This document shows positions 20,788 through 34,496 of a stretch of DNA of 64,000 bases, piece after piece. The position numbers were made by a program, and so were the translations under genes. Source of the stretch: Anthoceros angustus. Lineage: Eukaryota > Streptophyta > Anthocerotopsida > Anthocerotales > Anthocerotaceae. Under the pieces are notes generated by a model that saw nothing but the letters and a program-made list of their open reading frames with translations, did not search any database and was not told the origin of the DNA. Where the stretch lies: positions 1,488,001-1,552,000 of the forward strand of contig MU008166.1 in NCBI GenBank assembly GCA_010909165.1, in the 5' to 3' direction. Each line of letters starts with the position of its first letter. Position 1 is the first letter of the stretch.

Positions 20788-23700
20788 CTAAGTATCTACT
20801 GACGTTCTACTCCCGGTACCAATGACGGCAACAGGTCGTTTCTCCACCTGCTTATGGTCGCTGTTTTCGCTCTCTGTGGCGTCGGTAGACGACGTCAGGT
20901 TAGCATCTGTGGACAGCAGCGCTCTCTCCAGATCCGTGGAGCTTCTGAAGCCATCTGCAGACTCTGTCCAGCGAAGAATGTCTGTGAAGCTCTCTCCAAG
21001 GGGAAGAGAAAAAGACGATATTGGAGTTGGTAGCTGAGACGGGACTTGTTGGATGTGGGCTTCCAAGACCCCAAGTACAACCTGCAAAGTGGGAGGTATT
21101 TTCCGTTGGTAAGCCTCTGTGCCAGTCTTGGGAAATGCATGAGGAAACCGTGTGTAGGAGGGGTTCTCAGGCAAGTACCTTCATTGATGGGCGCTCTTGT
21201 CTTTCAAACGTGGTACATTTGATGGCGATATCAGCCATGGCGAGTAAAGCGTCGTGCGAGTACTCCCCAAAGGCAGGATCTACAATCGCTTCAATGCCAC
21301 CATCCCTGAATCTGGGCCTTGCCTGCAACCAACACCTTGGATTAGTGGACTCAACTCAGCCGCCTGTCCTAGGTCCGGAAGCTGCATCCAGAGAAGTAAC
21401 TTACCCATTCAACTAGGTTGTATCCGTTCTCTCGTTCATGGTCTATGGCTTTCTGACCAGTAACGAGCTCAAGCAACACCATCCCAAAGCCATACACATC
21501 GCTGGCCGCGGTTAGCTGCCTCTGCAAGAAGTACTGCGGATCCAGATATCTGCAATAGCCACCAAAGACTGTGAGCCACAAGTAGCAGGTGTTTGAGGAC
21601 CAGATTAGGGATGGGCTGTACTGCTTACCCAGCCGTACCAGCTGGCCTGGTGGAGATGTGAGTGTCAATCTCTTTGCTCACTCTTGAGATGCCAAAATCA
21701 GATAGCTTTGCGTTGAACTTGTCATCAAGTAAGATGTTGCTGGGTTTCACGTCCCTATGGATGACAGGAGGATCCTGCGGAAGAAGCCAAGCAGGAAGCA
21801 AATCGGGATCTTGATGTAGGATACTAATCAAGATTCGTGGAGGTGAGAATATGGTACCGCATACGAGTGGAGATACTCCAGGCCTTGAGCAACGCCGACT
21901 GCTATCTCCAGCCTCTTGTACCAGTGCAAGGGTTTTGCCAGTCTCGTCCCTGTGACGAAGAAGCCAGTCAGGACGAGGGATGACACCACACATACATGTC
22001 GGAAATGTAGAAAGGATGATTAATCTCACCAAATAGAAGCGAGAACAGGTTCCCGTTCTTCACAAACTCGTACACAAGTATCTGGAGTTGGTCGAGGGTA
22101 CCACGTTAGGGGGAAAATGGTGCAAATAGGAGAACTAAACAGGTTCCCACGATACCTACTTGCAAGCCTAGATCATCACAGAAGCCCTCCAGACGAACAA
22201 GATGCCGGTGATGTAGCCGGCTGAGAAGAGCAATTTCGTTGTGGAACTCGTGAAGCCCTTGCATACTCGTTGTGGAGGCTCTCTTTATTGCTACCAGCTT
22301 GCCGTTTGGAAAGGCACCGAGGAACACCTTGCCGAAACCCCCAACTCCAATTTCGTTCTTTGCGTCGAAGTTGTTGGTGGCCTTTGAAAGCTCTTGGAAG
22401 GTGTATCTGTGGACACCTTGAGGGATTTCCCACAGTTGCTCGGATTCTGTCACATGTTGCAGTGTAAGACCAACTTTGCCACTCGTAATCAGAATTCATG
22501 CGAAAACTGCAATGGAATACATGGGAGCTTACCTCCACCAGGATTAGTGCTTCCTCTTGTCGGCTTTGTAGAGAAAACATCCACGAACGTACCTCCTTCC
22601 GTACGGTTTCGCCACAGAAAGAAACCGATTGCCAGGCCTAGGACAACTATTACGGCTAAAGCAGCACCCAGCACTGGAGCAGCAGGGAAACTTGATGACG
22701 ATTTTGATGATGCTGCTGGCGAGGATACTTCTGCAATGGCAAACCCACCAGTGTTAAATCACACAGCTTCTGCTCTTCACCTCACGATTGAAAAAGAAGT
22801 AGTGGATGCAACTGTGTACATACCCAGAGGGCTGCAAGTACAGTTGGCATTTGCCACAAGCACCGCAATCGAAGGGGGACATGGGGCACAAGTCCCTGAA
22901 AGCCCGTGCAAGTGAACCATAAGGATGCAGCAGATCCGCACCATGGACCAACGGCATCAAGGACAACAGCTGACCCAAAAGGACTACTGTAATGGAGCGA
23001 ACTTCAACCTGGTGGATAGTTTTTCAGGAATGCAGCGCACGCAAGGTTTCTTTGACAAGTTCGGCCCGAGTTATCAGCATTGTTGTCGGTGATGTTTGTG
23101 AAACAGTTCCCATCCACACTGCTGGTCCATAATAAAGGATATGAGCTATACGTTAAACTGGAATCATAGCTGGTCAACAGCTAGACAAAGTTTGGAGAGA
23201 CTATAGAATGCAGCCATTTCAACAGAGAAAGCCAACATAAGTGCAGACCCCTCTTGAGTTAAGGGCGAAAGACTTTACATATCCAATGAAGCATTTGGGT
23301 AAGGACCAAAGAAGTAATTGCATTGAAGATCTCTGCAACCAACAAGAAACACGAACCATCAACCATCGTGATTTTCGGGGACACGAGCAGGATCACAACA
23401 CTGAGGTCTACCAGAACAAGTGAAACTTGAGTCTTGAGTTACAATGAAAGCTTGAGAGAGCAGGACTTACAGTCTTGCAAAATGTCCAGCGCCCACCAAG
23501 GAGGGAAAAAACCCTTGAAACTGATTTTGCTCCAGCCTCCTATAACCCAAGAGGTAGAACAAAATTGAATCAGAACACTGGCGGCTTTGCTTTGCTCTCA
23601 GACAGACTGTTGGCAATTAACTTACAGTTCTGTTAAATTTGGTTGCAGTAAGAGCCATGAAGGAACAAGTCCTGAGAGATAGTTCTTTTGCAGGGACCTG

Positions 23701-25549
23701 GGCAGCCAAACAGACGAAATCAGCTCTAATGTAGACGAACATGCAATCAAATCCTTCTGCCAAAAAGACTTGAATGGGAGAAGTTGAAGGTTTCATACAG
23801 TTGCTTCAAGCTGGTCATATCTTGCCATTGGTCAGGGATGAATCCAGTGAGCTGATTGTCATAGAGCAGCCTGTCCAGAAAATGCACCAATTTCACTATG
23901 ATCAACAGAGTCTCCACTTCAAATGTTAATTACAGAACCACGTATGTGCCAGCAGCATACAATCTTTGCAGATTCTTCAGTTGCCCAAAGGTAGCAGGGA
24001 GACCACCCCATACTCCAGTGTCATGTATATTCCTGCATAAATCATGGAGAGAAAGCAAACTTGATGTCAATACAGTCGAGGCACTTGTCAGTAAGAATTG
24101 ACCCTTCATACAATTGACTCTCTATACTTGCTACCTCGGTGACTGTTTCCCTCACATGTACGTAAGTTGAGACAGGTTCCCCAGGTTAGCAGGTAGAGAT
24201 GAATCGAATGGGATATAAGATAAACTCCTGTAGCCACAAGTGTTTTGCCAGATCAGTACAGAGTAGCCTGTAATGCGTGCTAGCTGCTTTCTTGTAGAGT
24301 TTGAAAGAGGAGATATTGACGACAGCTACTGGTCGTTTGCTGGTTTTGAGTGCATACAAACTTGACAGATCCTGCAATGTTCCAATCGCTAAAGGAATTG
24401 CCCCTCGGAAGCTGTTGTTGCTCAACCACCTGGAGTAAACTGTTTACCGTGAGAACAAGAGCAATGACCACACAAAGTAAGTGAACAGCAGTACAGCTGA
24501 TCTTACAACGTCTGAAGCTTTGAAAGTTGTCCAAGCTCTTCAGGCAAAGTCCCACTCAAATTTGCATTCCCCATGTTTCTGCAAGCACACCGTCCGTGAA
24601 TGCTACTATCCAACACCGCACCAGCTACGCATGAAATGCTACTATCCAACACCGCACCAGCTACGCATGACATCAAATGAGTAAGGTGCGTACAGAGTTA
24701 TAAGGTTCGGTAGTTTCAGCACGACCGCCGGGAATGGGATATTCAGCTCCAAGTAATTAAGGTTTCTGCATAAAGAAACATCGTTTCAGAGTAATGCAGA
24801 CCAGTACAGGGCTGTCAACCGGAGCAGCTGACAGCAAGGAAATGAACTGCTGGGTGGAACAGAACTCCAAACACAGCAACAAAAGGGAACAAGGACAGAA
24901 GGGAGAACATACAAAGTTTGCAAAGACTGCAAGTTGCTCAGCTCTTCAGGTAGATTGCCAGTGATAGTATTCCAGGGCCCAACAGCTGTGAAGTTCACAA
25001 GATTATTGCTTATGTCTAGACTGGTAAGGTACGTGAGCTGGCCGATCGCACTTGGTATTCCTCCACTCAGACCATTATTAGTGAGATTTCTGCAAACCAA
25101 AAGCATTTCATCCATTCAATTCCGAGAACCAAGTGCCCCGCTCAGTGACTACCAGGAGAGCAAACCGTCAAGAAAGACGAGCTTACATTCCGGAGACATG
25201 ACCATCTACACAACTCACACCATGCCACTGCCCTTGGCAAGGGTCTTCCGCAGAGATCCAAGACTGGAAGTTTACCCCCCAGCTTCGCATCAGCTGAATG
25301 AGGATATTTCCTGCGGCACAAAGAAACATCCAGTCAGGAAGATAAGAAAGCGAGGCCCCAGGGCCTTCACTCGGGGAAGGCGCCCAGCGGTACCCACCTT
25401 CTTCCACTGTCGCGGTACACACAGACGCTGAAGCTGCGAGGAGACAGAAAATTGAAACCAAAATGGCGCACTGCCCTGCTTGCCATCAATGACCCACAAA
25501 GGCGAGCTCGCATCAGTAACAGCGATAGGTGAGCGTGGACTAAACCCAA
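20788..25549 (-). CDS. LRR receptor-like Ser/Thr kinase (RLK3), multi-exon
   Basis: Same plan as RLK2. The N-cap [14 protein letters not shown] lies in exon 2 (about 25325-25190). LRR exons follow near 25090-24910, 24770-24690, 24580-24510, 24430-24370, 24035-23960, 23880-23800 and 23700-23630. The Cys-rich stalk spans about 23110-22810 ([25 protein letters not shown]). The helix [21 protein letters not shown] is followed by the kinase with [31 protein letters not shown] and YLDPQYF. The Ser/Thr tail ends SRTSVDT* at 20788. Catalytic residues are complete. The signal-peptide frame near 25450 ([16 protein letters not shown]) has no in-frame ATG directly upstream. I infer a first exon beginning at 25549 ([12 protein letters not shown]) spliced at a gtgggt donor, so the start is uncertain. 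One intron contains a 36-bp tandem repeat. Confidence 0.82.
24601..24672. repeat. 36-bp tandem repeat (2 copies) in an RLK3 intron
   Basis: Two near-identical units start at 24601 and 24637, each beginning tgctactatccaacaccgca. The repeat lies between LRR exons of RLK3 and does not interrupt coding sequence. Confidence 0.85.
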
Positions 25550-25559
25550 CTCCTCATCA

Positions 25560-26770
25560 ATCCTTCCAATGCCGGGAGATCTCTTCTCCTATCTTGAACA
25601 AAACCAAAGACTCCCCCCCACGGCCTCCATGCTCATGCACCTGAATTTCTACTACACAGCCCCGGACTCGACTGTCTCCGCTCCATGGAGAAACACTATC
25701 GTTCTCCTCCACTTCACTTTCCCCTGCAGTCGTGCCCCATGCCAAACCACGTCCCCACATTATCCGTTGCCCCCATCGACTCTCGGATCAGAATTCCGGA
25801 CAGACATTCCCGCAGTCTCCACGTTGGGTCCGAATTCCACCAGCTGTCAGAATGCCAGCACCACGCCCTCTACCACTCCAAGCCCGAAGGAATCGACCCA
25901 ACTCTGGCCTTCCTCCAAAAACCGAGAGCCAAGCTACAGGAGATCATCGCAAGGGGAACAGAATAGCCATTTCACTCTTCTTGCTCTTGCCCCTAAGACG
26001 ACCCGAACCTTGATCTTCTTTCTTCAAACTCATTCCCGCACCCCAGAATCCCAACCACCTCCTCCCCCAAACTGCCCAACACCAGGCCCAAACCCAACAA
26101 AATCCCGCCACTGCCAGCACAATCAGCCCCCTGTCCCATCCAGCGAGAGCGACCCACAGCCCTCCTCCGATTCGCCAAAATGCAGGTACCCATCCTCAGC
26201 AGGCACAGCTCGCAACCATCCCTCTAACAGCTTTCCAACTCAGGCTCTGGCCCGGGCCAGGAGCTTTCCGTCCTTCCGGTGCGAAAGTCCCTCCCCTGTG
26301 GCTGCGAGCAGACACCAGTGTACCTACCTGTACCCGGCTTCTCTCTCCTGCTTTTGTCTGCTCACAGAGCGTCCTGTGCAACGGCAGGGGAAATTGGAAG
26401 GCATCTCCCAGGGCCACCAGTCTTATCCTCTCTCCGGACCGACCCTGGCCGGCGCCCCAGGCGCCCAAGGGCCAATTGCAGCCCAGATGAGCGCAATCTG
26501 CCAGCCGCTGACCGGGACGCAGTGATGAGAACCAGCAACGGAGGCATCATCATGATGTGCGAAATGCGAGCGCTGGGTGTGCCGGGGAGCACGGAACGGA
26601 GCCTGCAGAGCACGGGCAGCGTCCCACGGCCATCACGGCCAGACTCAGGCTCTCTTGTTGTGCATCCATGCTTTCTTGGCATGGGCCGGGCCTTGAATCT
26701 CACGTTGTTTCGTACCATGGTTGCGGCTGGTACAGCCACTGCCCTGACAGAACTGGACACGAGACTCCCC
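25560..26770. other. C-rich region without a supported gene
   Basis: Long open frames exist on both strands, but they are low-complexity (Pro/Ser/Thr-rich) and match nothing I recognise. The region joins the RLK3 promoter to the transposon island. Confidence 0.35.
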
Positions 26771-28196
26771 CAGGCTCCAGCCATGCACCTTGGCCCCGCC
26801 CGGCCCTGTCTCTGGAGTCTGCACGCCAGCCACTGCCTCCTGTCAGACCTCCACGACTGATTGGCTCCTCATGACACACGTTGGAATATCTCTGCACATC
26901 TATGCACAGAGCAGTTTCTCCATCGACTGCTAGCTCATCTTCACAGAGACGTGTTGTTCACGACTAGTCTATGCATGTATGCCGTCGAACCACATGTCGA
27001 CTGCTGCCCCGCCGCCCAGGACCCCAGCCTTACATGGGACTGGTGTGTGCCGGCTCCTAAAACTAGGATTGTAGGTATCTGAATTACTTGGATTTGTGGT
27101 AGAGGATTTGTGTATCCGTAGATACATATGTAGGTACATAGGTACGTAGGGCATCTGCTCCCCGCAGGTATAGCTGTAGATAGTCGTGCTGTAATGAACC
27201 CCTAAAGGACGAAGCCCGTTTTCTGGTTTTTGGGCTGAATTTCAGGTATTTATGCATGTTTAAATTAAAAACAAATCGGGTGAGCCTGTTCTCACTCCCG
27301 AAATTATCATCACGCAAAGTTGCATCCGCTCATATGTTATGAAAAAAAGACAGTGGCTCATATGCCTCTTCCACAAATTTGCACTATTGTGTGACCCTGA
27401 ACAGTCACGAGGACACGAGCGAGCATCTTCTCTGGAGGAAATTGGCAAAGAGGTACATTGAGCAAAATTTATCACGGATGCGTGACAAGTCCATGGACAT
27501 CTTCACAAAAAATCACCATAATCGCATTCAGGAACATGCCCTTTCTAGACAGAAAATTGGGCCATTCACACTAAGCACTTCCCTCCCGACTAAGCACCAC
27601 TCCATTGCAGAAAACAAAATGGGAACAGGCCGGTTACCTACGAAACCGGCCTCAGGCACCCGTGCAACCGCCTCTTGCTGGGCCCTGCCATGGGCTAGCG
27701 GGGGATAATGACTAGGGCAAGAAGGATGTTGGAAGGGACGTTGCAAAGGCCATCCATTAGGATATAGTCTGACCTTGTTTCAGGGCATCTTTCAGGAATC
27801 TTGCCATACATACTTGCATATCTTTACACCACTTTTCAACATGGCTTCTAGCCCTATAGCCAGTCCTCTAAATAACTCCACTAACATGGTACCCCTGTCC
27901 TACATCTTCCAGGGAAATCACTGTGTTGTTTACTTTCAGCATGCCTTCTACTCTACTGTGATCTATACAATATGCTTCAAGCTCATATTGCATGTGTGGC
28001 ACTGTGGAGTGTAACCTTGTGCCCAGGGACACCGTGAGGTCCACATTTACCCTCAATGTCGTTGTAGTCTTGGGATTCGCTTCCAAGGGAATGATTTGTG
28101 CCAAGAGACACTAACTTCTATTGCTACTGACCTTCACCTAAGTCAGGACTTTCCTGCTATTCCTCCTCTTACCTATCTATTCGTCTACTACCTCCC
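26771..28196. repeat. Tandem duplication pair 1, first copy
   Basis: A unit of about 1.43 kb begins caggctccagccatgcacct and is repeated immediately after, from 28197. It contains flanking sequence plus the outer end of a minus-oriented LTR (about 28003-28196). No host coding sequence was recognised. Confidence 0.85.
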
Positions 28197-29559
28197 CAGG
28201 CTCCAGCCATGCACCTTGGCCCAGCCCTGTCTCTGGAGTCTGCACGCCAGCCACTGCCTCCTGTCAGACCTCCACGACTGATTGGCTCCTCATGACACAC
28301 GTTGGAATATCTCTGCACATCTATGCAGAGCAGTTTCTCCATCGACTGCTAGCTCATCTTCACAGACGTGTTGTTCACGACTAGTCTATGCATGTATGTC
28401 GAACCACATGTCGACTGCTGCCCGCCGCCCAGGACTGACCTTACATGGGACTGGTGTGTGCCGGCTCCTAAAACTAGGATTGTAGGTATCTGAATTACTT
28501 GGATTTGTGGTAGAAGTTTGTGTATCCGTAGATACATATGTAGGTACATAGGTACGTGGGGCATCTGCTCCCCGCAGGTATAGCTGTAGATAGTCGTGCT
28601 GTAATGAACCCCTAAAGGACGAAGCCCGTTTTCTGGTTTTGGGCTGAATTTCAGGTATTTATGCATGTTTAAATTAAAACAAATCAGGTGAGCCTGTTCT
28701 CACTCCCGAAATTATCATCACGCAAAGTTGCATCCGCTCATATGTTATGAAAAAAGATTGGCTCATATGCCTCTTCCACAAATTTGCACTATTGTGTGAC
28801 CCTGAACAGTCACGAGGACACGAGCGAGCATCTTCTCTGGAGGAAATTGGCAAGAGGTACATTGAGCAAAATTTATCACGGATGCGTGACAAGTCCATGG
28901 ACATCTTCACAAAAAATCACCATAATCGCATTCAGGAACATGCCCTTTCTAGAGCAATTGGGCCATTCACACTAAGCACTTCCCAGCTAAGCTCCATTGC
29001 GAGAAAACAAAATGGGAGCAGGGTTACCTCTGAAACCGGCCTCGAGCACCGTGCAACCGCCTCTTCTTTGGGCCACCTTGGGCTAGCGGGGATAATGACT
29101 AGGGCAAGAAGGATGTTGGAAGGGTTGCAAGGCCATCCATTAGGATATAGTCGACCTTGTTTCGGGGCATCTTTCAGGAATCTTGCCATACATACTTGCA
29201 TATCTTTACACCACTTTTCAACATGGCTTCTAGCCCTATAGCGATCCTCTAAATAACTCCACTAACATGTACCATCACCCTACATCTTCGGAAATCAACA
29301 TGTTGTTTACTTCGATGCCTTCTACTCTCATGATCTATACAATATGCTTCAAGCTCATATTGCATGTGTATGAGTGTAACCTTATGCCGGGGACAGTGAG
29401 GTCCACATTTACCCTCAATGTCGTTGTAGTCTTGGGATTCGCTTCCAAGGAATGATTTGTGCCAAGAGACACTAACTTCTATTACTCTTGACCTTCACCT
29501 AAGTCGGGACTTTCACCTATTCCTCCTCTTACCTATCTATTCGTCTACTACTACCTCCC
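28197..29559. repeat. Tandem duplication pair 1, second copy
   Basis: Colinear with 26771-28196 but shorter. Many small differences sit at CAG, CTG, CCG or CGG: gccagtcc becomes gcgatcc, and agtctgacc becomes agtcgacc. Sequence continues past 29559 into the rest of the LTR. Confidence 0.85.
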
Positions 29560-30130
29560 AGCTACCCCAGACTTTACTTCCCGACCACGGATCTTATTCC
29601 CCAACTGTCGTTCTTGATCTACTACATGGTGCCACCACTCTGGGTGGTTGGCCCGAGGTGGGTCCCACGCCGAACCCTAGCGACTTATTTCCGGCGCACG
29701 GCGCCGCGAATCTCTGCCACGGGCAGCTATCACCGCTCACCGACCAAATTTTATTTGGCACTCCATACTTCATGCACACACCAATTCCTAGGGACTAAGG
29801 CTCCACAGGTCCCTTTCAACTACTTTCACACACACACAAAGGGGGCCGCCTTCACACAATTCCGGAAGGAATGATATTTCCTCTTGTGCTCACTTTCACG
29901 AACAGCACCGTTTTGGATCCTCTCTGATCCGCGTAATTTCCACTGTTAGTCACTCAGTTAGTTCTCCTTCCCAACTTCACCACACCGCCTTACACCTCGC
30001 ATCGCGTACAGTGCTCAGCCACTCTTCCTTCTCCTCCTCGATTCGCTTCTTCCACTTTTTTCTCTCTCTCTCTCTTTCGACACGCCCTCAGGCTTTCATC
30101 CACACACACCAACATACACTCTTAATTTCG
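29366..30130 (-). mobile_element. LTR portion (minus-oriented) of a Gypsy-type retrotransposon
   Basis: The reverse complement matches the segment about 36240-36932, which ends at an LTR/primer-binding-site junction. Here the matching LTR end (near 29366) is followed by unrelated flank instead of a primer-binding site, so this should be the 3' LTR of an element running right to left. The exact inner LTR border was not found. Confidence 0.6.
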
Positions 30131-30323
30131 GAACACAGCCAGCAGGAAAAAGGGTAAGGGGAGGAAGAACTCTCGGCGTCACGGGCGTTCTGAGCAAGCT
30201 CCGGACCGCCCGCCAATCCCTCGATTTCCCCTCCTTTCGTGAGCGCTCCTCACCCCTCTCCGCCGTCTGCAGCAAGCTCGACCACCTCTGGGCGTCTACG
30301 CCTCCGTCAATCGGACGTCTCCT

Positions 30324-31665
30324 ACAAGCCACAGGCGGCGTGGGGATCTCAACGAGAAATTATCTTGGGAGAGGCATAGTCGCCCCTCTTATACATCAAT
30401 TTGAGGGCTCCATGCCCGGATTTTAGGTCCCTAAGATGGCTATCATGAAGGGCCGCCCACAATTCGGGCGATCCTAGGTCGGTCGACATCCTAACCAAAT
30501 TCTATCCCTAGGATGCTATCACTTATACGCCTCGCTGTCTGCGCGCCCCCTCGACTTGGCCGCTGGCCCTTAGTCCTCCATTCTGCCGCCACGAGCCCTC
30601 ACCTTGCCGGTCAGCGGGGTTTTCCCACAATACTTCCACCTCACTGTCACTGCTGGACGTCCTAATGTGAGGTATACCCTGCCCTGGAGCTTCCGCATCT
30701 TCCGGTTGCCGCCTATTGCTGAGGATTATTACCGGTTCCTCGTCCACCCAAGCCTGGACCTCCTCCTCACTTAACTCCTCCAAAGTCGCCTCCGCATAAT
30801 AGGGGGCCAACCCCCACACTCGGGCGCAGTGGTAGAAGTATCCACTTCGAGTCCTCACTTGCGATGGGTAGGCCACAGTCCCTCCTATTTCCACGCACAT
30901 GGGCGGTGAAGTTAAGCACGCGTTCCCCATTCACATATAGACCGAGAACATAAGTTTCCTCATCCATGGGCGCAACATAATAGGACCTCCTAGCATGGTG
31001 AGGTGCTTACCCCTCCTCCGTAGGCTACACCGGTTGCTTGGTCCATGTCCTCGCGGGGTGCAGCGTCGCATCTGTCGCTCCGCTCATGGCGCTTGAGTTG
31101 GGCTCGCCAATGTCGATGCTGACTTCCACTACGCGGTGGTGGACTCCACAGTAAATGCATTCGGCAACCCGGTAGGTGTTTGACTACATGATTCTTTGCT
31201 TCCTTCCTCGGTAGTTCCTTCCACTACCCCGTCGTGGTCTTGCTACCTCGCTTCCCTTTCCCTTATCCTTTACGGCGTACGTGCCTCATCCGCTCCGTTT
31301 ATACGTTCCTTGACATGGGCCTTCTCCACAGAGGCCGCCTCTTGCTCCTGGGCCCACAACAACTCCCCCTGCATCTCCTGGTTTGTCTCGTGGGCATCCT
31401 TAATTTGAGCCATGGGCGCTTCCTGCTGATTCGACATGGCCTGTAACTTCTCCTGAGCCCTGCACAAATCCTAGTGAATCTTGGCCCTTTTTGCCTCTAG
31501 GTCCCGCTTGTCTTCCTCCAGTTGCTTGCGCTTGGCCTCCCCCTCGTCAAACCTGGCCTTCACCACTTCCTCCCGTCGCCCTTGCACACTGAGCCATGTG
31601 AGAGCCAAGGCCGCTTGATCTAACAAATCCGCTTGGGCCGGATCATCGATGTGGTCGGCTCCAAA
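30324..31665. repeat. Tandem duplication pair 2, first copy
   Basis: A unit of about 1.34 kb starting caagccacaggcggcgtggg is repeated from 31666. This copy agrees with the inverted relative at 34.5-36 kb at sites where the second copy differs, so it is the more faithful one. Confidence 0.85.
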
Positions 31666-34029
31666 CAAGCCACAGGCGGCGTGGGGATCTCAACGAAGTG
31701 CTCTGCTGGGAGGCATAGTCGCCCCTCTTATACATTTGGGCTCCATGCCCGGATTTTAGGTCCCTAAGATGGCTATCATGAAGGGGCCCACAATTCGGGC
31801 GATCCTAGGTCGGTCGACATCCTAACCAAATTCTATCCCTAGGATGCTATCACTTATACACCTCGCTGTCTGCGCGCCCCCTCGACTTGGCCGCTGGCCC
31901 TTAGTCCTCCATTCTGCCGCCACGAGCCCTCCACCGCCGCGATCGTGAGGTTTTCCCACAATACTTCCACCTCACATCGCTGCTGGGCGTCCTAATTTGA
32001 GGTATACCACCTTACAGCTTCCGCATCTTCGCTTGCCTATTCTTTGAGGATTATTCGGTTCCTCGTCCACCCAAGCACTTTGGACCTCCTCCTCCTCACT
32101 CCTCCAAAGTCGCCTCGCATAATAGGGGCCAACCCCACACTCTCGGTGTGATGGTAGAAGTATCCACTTGAGTCCTCACTTGCGATGGGTAGGCCACATC
32201 CCTCCTATTTCCACACGCACATGGGCGGTGAAGTTAAGCACGCGTTCCCCATTCACATATAGACCGAGAACATAAGTTTCCTCATCCATGGGCGCAACAT
32301 AATAGGACCTCCTAGCATGGCGGTGCTTACCCCCCCTCCTCGTAGGCTACACACAGTTGCTTGGTCCATGTCCTCATGTGCAGCGTATCCTGTCGCTCCG
32401 CTCATGGCCGCTTGAGTTGGGCCATGATGCTGACTTCCACTACAGCGGTGGTGGACTCCACAGTAAATGCATTCGGCAACCCGGTAGGTGTTTGACTACA
32501 TGATTCTTTGCTTCCTTCCTGCGGTAGTTCCTTCCACTACCCGTCGTGGTCTTGCTACCTCGCTTCCCTTTCCCTTATCCTTTACGGCTTGGCGTGCCTC
32601 ATCCGCTCCGTTTATCTGTTCCATGACTTATGGGCCTTCTCCACAGAGGCCTCTTGCTGGGCCGCAACAACTCTCCTGCATCTCCTGGTTTGTCTGTGGG
32701 CATCCTTAATTTGAGCCATGGCGCTTCCTGGCGACTTGACATGGCCTGTAGCTTCTCCCGAGCCTGCACAAATCCTCCACAGATCTTGGCCCTTTTTCCT
32801 CTAGGTCTCGCTTGTCTTCCTCCTCTGTTGCTTGCTTGGCCTCCTCTTGTCAAACTGGCCTTCACCACTTCCTCCGTCGCCCTTGCACAGAGCCATGTGA
32901 GAGCCAAGGCCGCTTGATCTAACTCGTCCGCTTGGGCCGGATCATCGATGTGGTCGGCTCACGCAAATCCACTGTTGTGGCGGCCCGCGCGGCGCCATCC
33001 CCTGTCGAGCACTTTCCTTCCCGGCAAAGTGCGCACCCTCACCATTTGCATCCACATTGCGGTGGAGTCCCTTGAAAATCTCCTCCCATCTTTGAGGAGG
33101 TCCGCTTCGAGGTCGGCCCTAATCCCTCGGGGTTGGTTCATCATCTACATCCAGTCGCAAGTCTTCCTCGGACGCGCCTCTTCTTCCGCCACCTCAACTG
33201 CTTGATTGGCCTTCACTTTCGTGCGCCTTGTGCCGACTGGTGCGTCCACCTTCACCTTTTTATTTGAGGCCGTGCCACCCCGGTCTTCCTCTTCTTCTTG
33301 GTGAAATTTCCTTCTCTTCCTCAGGCTGTCATGCACGAACTCCCGGTGTCCAGATTCCTCCTCGATTTCCTCCTTGGGCTCCTCCGCCTTCCACTTCACC
33401 TCCTAAGCGGCTTCCACATGTGAAGGAGGCCACAATTCTACCTGGCGGGCGGTTAGCATGCGCATAAAGATGGACGAAATGGTGAAATTAGAGGCGAGGT
33501 AGGAGAAATCGAGTTCAACCTCTCTTCACACAACTTGTCGAAGAGAATTCGTCCCCAATCGATTTTCGCCCCCTTGACAACTTCATGGAGGAGGCAAGTG
33601 AGTGGTCGGACAAATAATCCACGCTTCTGGCAGAAAACATAGGAGCCATCTGGCCAGGCCCATCAACGCTGTTCCCTCGTACCACCAAGGTTCCTTGACA
33701 CGCCTTAACCAGGGCGGCTGCTGCTGCTGCTGTGCTCCTTTTCTGAGAAGGTTCCATCACCAAACCACCTGCCTCCTCCTTGCTGCGCCCATACACCCTC
33801 CTAACCAATTCCAGATTCCAATCCTGAGGCTTCGCTCTAATTCCCTCGCCCGGTGCTTGTCTTTCAGATGGCGAGCGCACTCCTGCACCAGTCCCAGGTT
33901 CACGTAATTCCACCACTTCTCCATGAAGCCAAGCCCCAGCTCTTTCACCAATTCCCCAGCTCGGACTTTCCAATGATTCATGTTTGGCCATTGGGCGAGT
34001 GCAATTTCAGCTGTGACTTTGGGCGCCAT
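30523..34029 (-). pseudogene. Accessory retrotransposon ORF (coiled-coil protein), broken, left arm
   Basis: Reading right to left, the minus strand encodes MAPKVTAEIALAQWPNMNHW (34029), a segment with KWWNYVNLGLVQECARHL, one with QDWNLELVRRVYGRSKEE, an acidic/basic stretch (33399-33145), and a coiled coil rich in E, K, R and Q (about 31668-31270, EEVVKARFDEGEAKRKQLEE). A C-terminal block follows, with DEETYVLGLYVNGERVLN (about 30965) and CARVWGLAPYYAEATLEELS (about 30830). Frameshifts and tandem duplication pair 2 break it. It sits between the element's internal region and the 3' LTR, the position where some Gypsy elements carry an extra ORF. I recognise no enzyme or envelope motif, and the function is unknown. 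Confidence 0.6.
31666..32963. repeat. Tandem duplication pair 2, second copy
   Basis: Repeats 30324-31665 with scattered small changes, mostly at CTG, CCG and CGG sites. Example: gccgcctattgctgagg becomes cctattctttgagg. The changes break the reading frame carried by the first copy. Confidence 0.85.
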
Positions 34030-34496
34030 CCCTCTACAGCAGTCCCCCTGGCCTCGGCGCCTGGAATGGGTGGAGTCTTGCCTCGAAATTCCCGCGAAAT
34101 TGACCGTCGATGTTCCTTCCTTCTCAACAACTCAAGGCCACAGGCCGCCCTTCCGCCGGGGTTTGCGACCTCACTGGTGAGGGTTTGAGGCTGCCCTCCT
34201 CCGCGGTTGCGCTCTCTCGCTCTCCAGCAGATCGCGGTACCCCCCCGGATGCAGCTCCTCGACGTCCTCGCGCTCCAGCCGCCCTTGCGCTCCGCTGCTC
34301 ACTCTCGCTCCAGCCGCCGTTGCGCTCTGCCGTTTGAACACGCTTCTGTCACTTTTCCCGGTTTTCTTAGGGTTAAGTTCCCCGGGCTTCCCCTACCGCC
34401 GGTGGTCTTCTACGACCATCTCCTCTTTCCACGACTGCTCCCCCAATCATCCCATTCCGCAACCTCTCACCTCATTCCAGCGAACCTCTCCTCAAA

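Noticed and set aside
25569-26525. 318-codon open frame on the plus strand
   Set aside because: Pro/Ser/Thr-rich low complexity with no domain, in a C-rich stretch where overlapping frames are also open; likely a composition effect.
26771-33000. CRISPR-like array or satellite
   Set aside because: The repeats are long, two-copy, directly adjacent units without spacers, inside plant retroelements.
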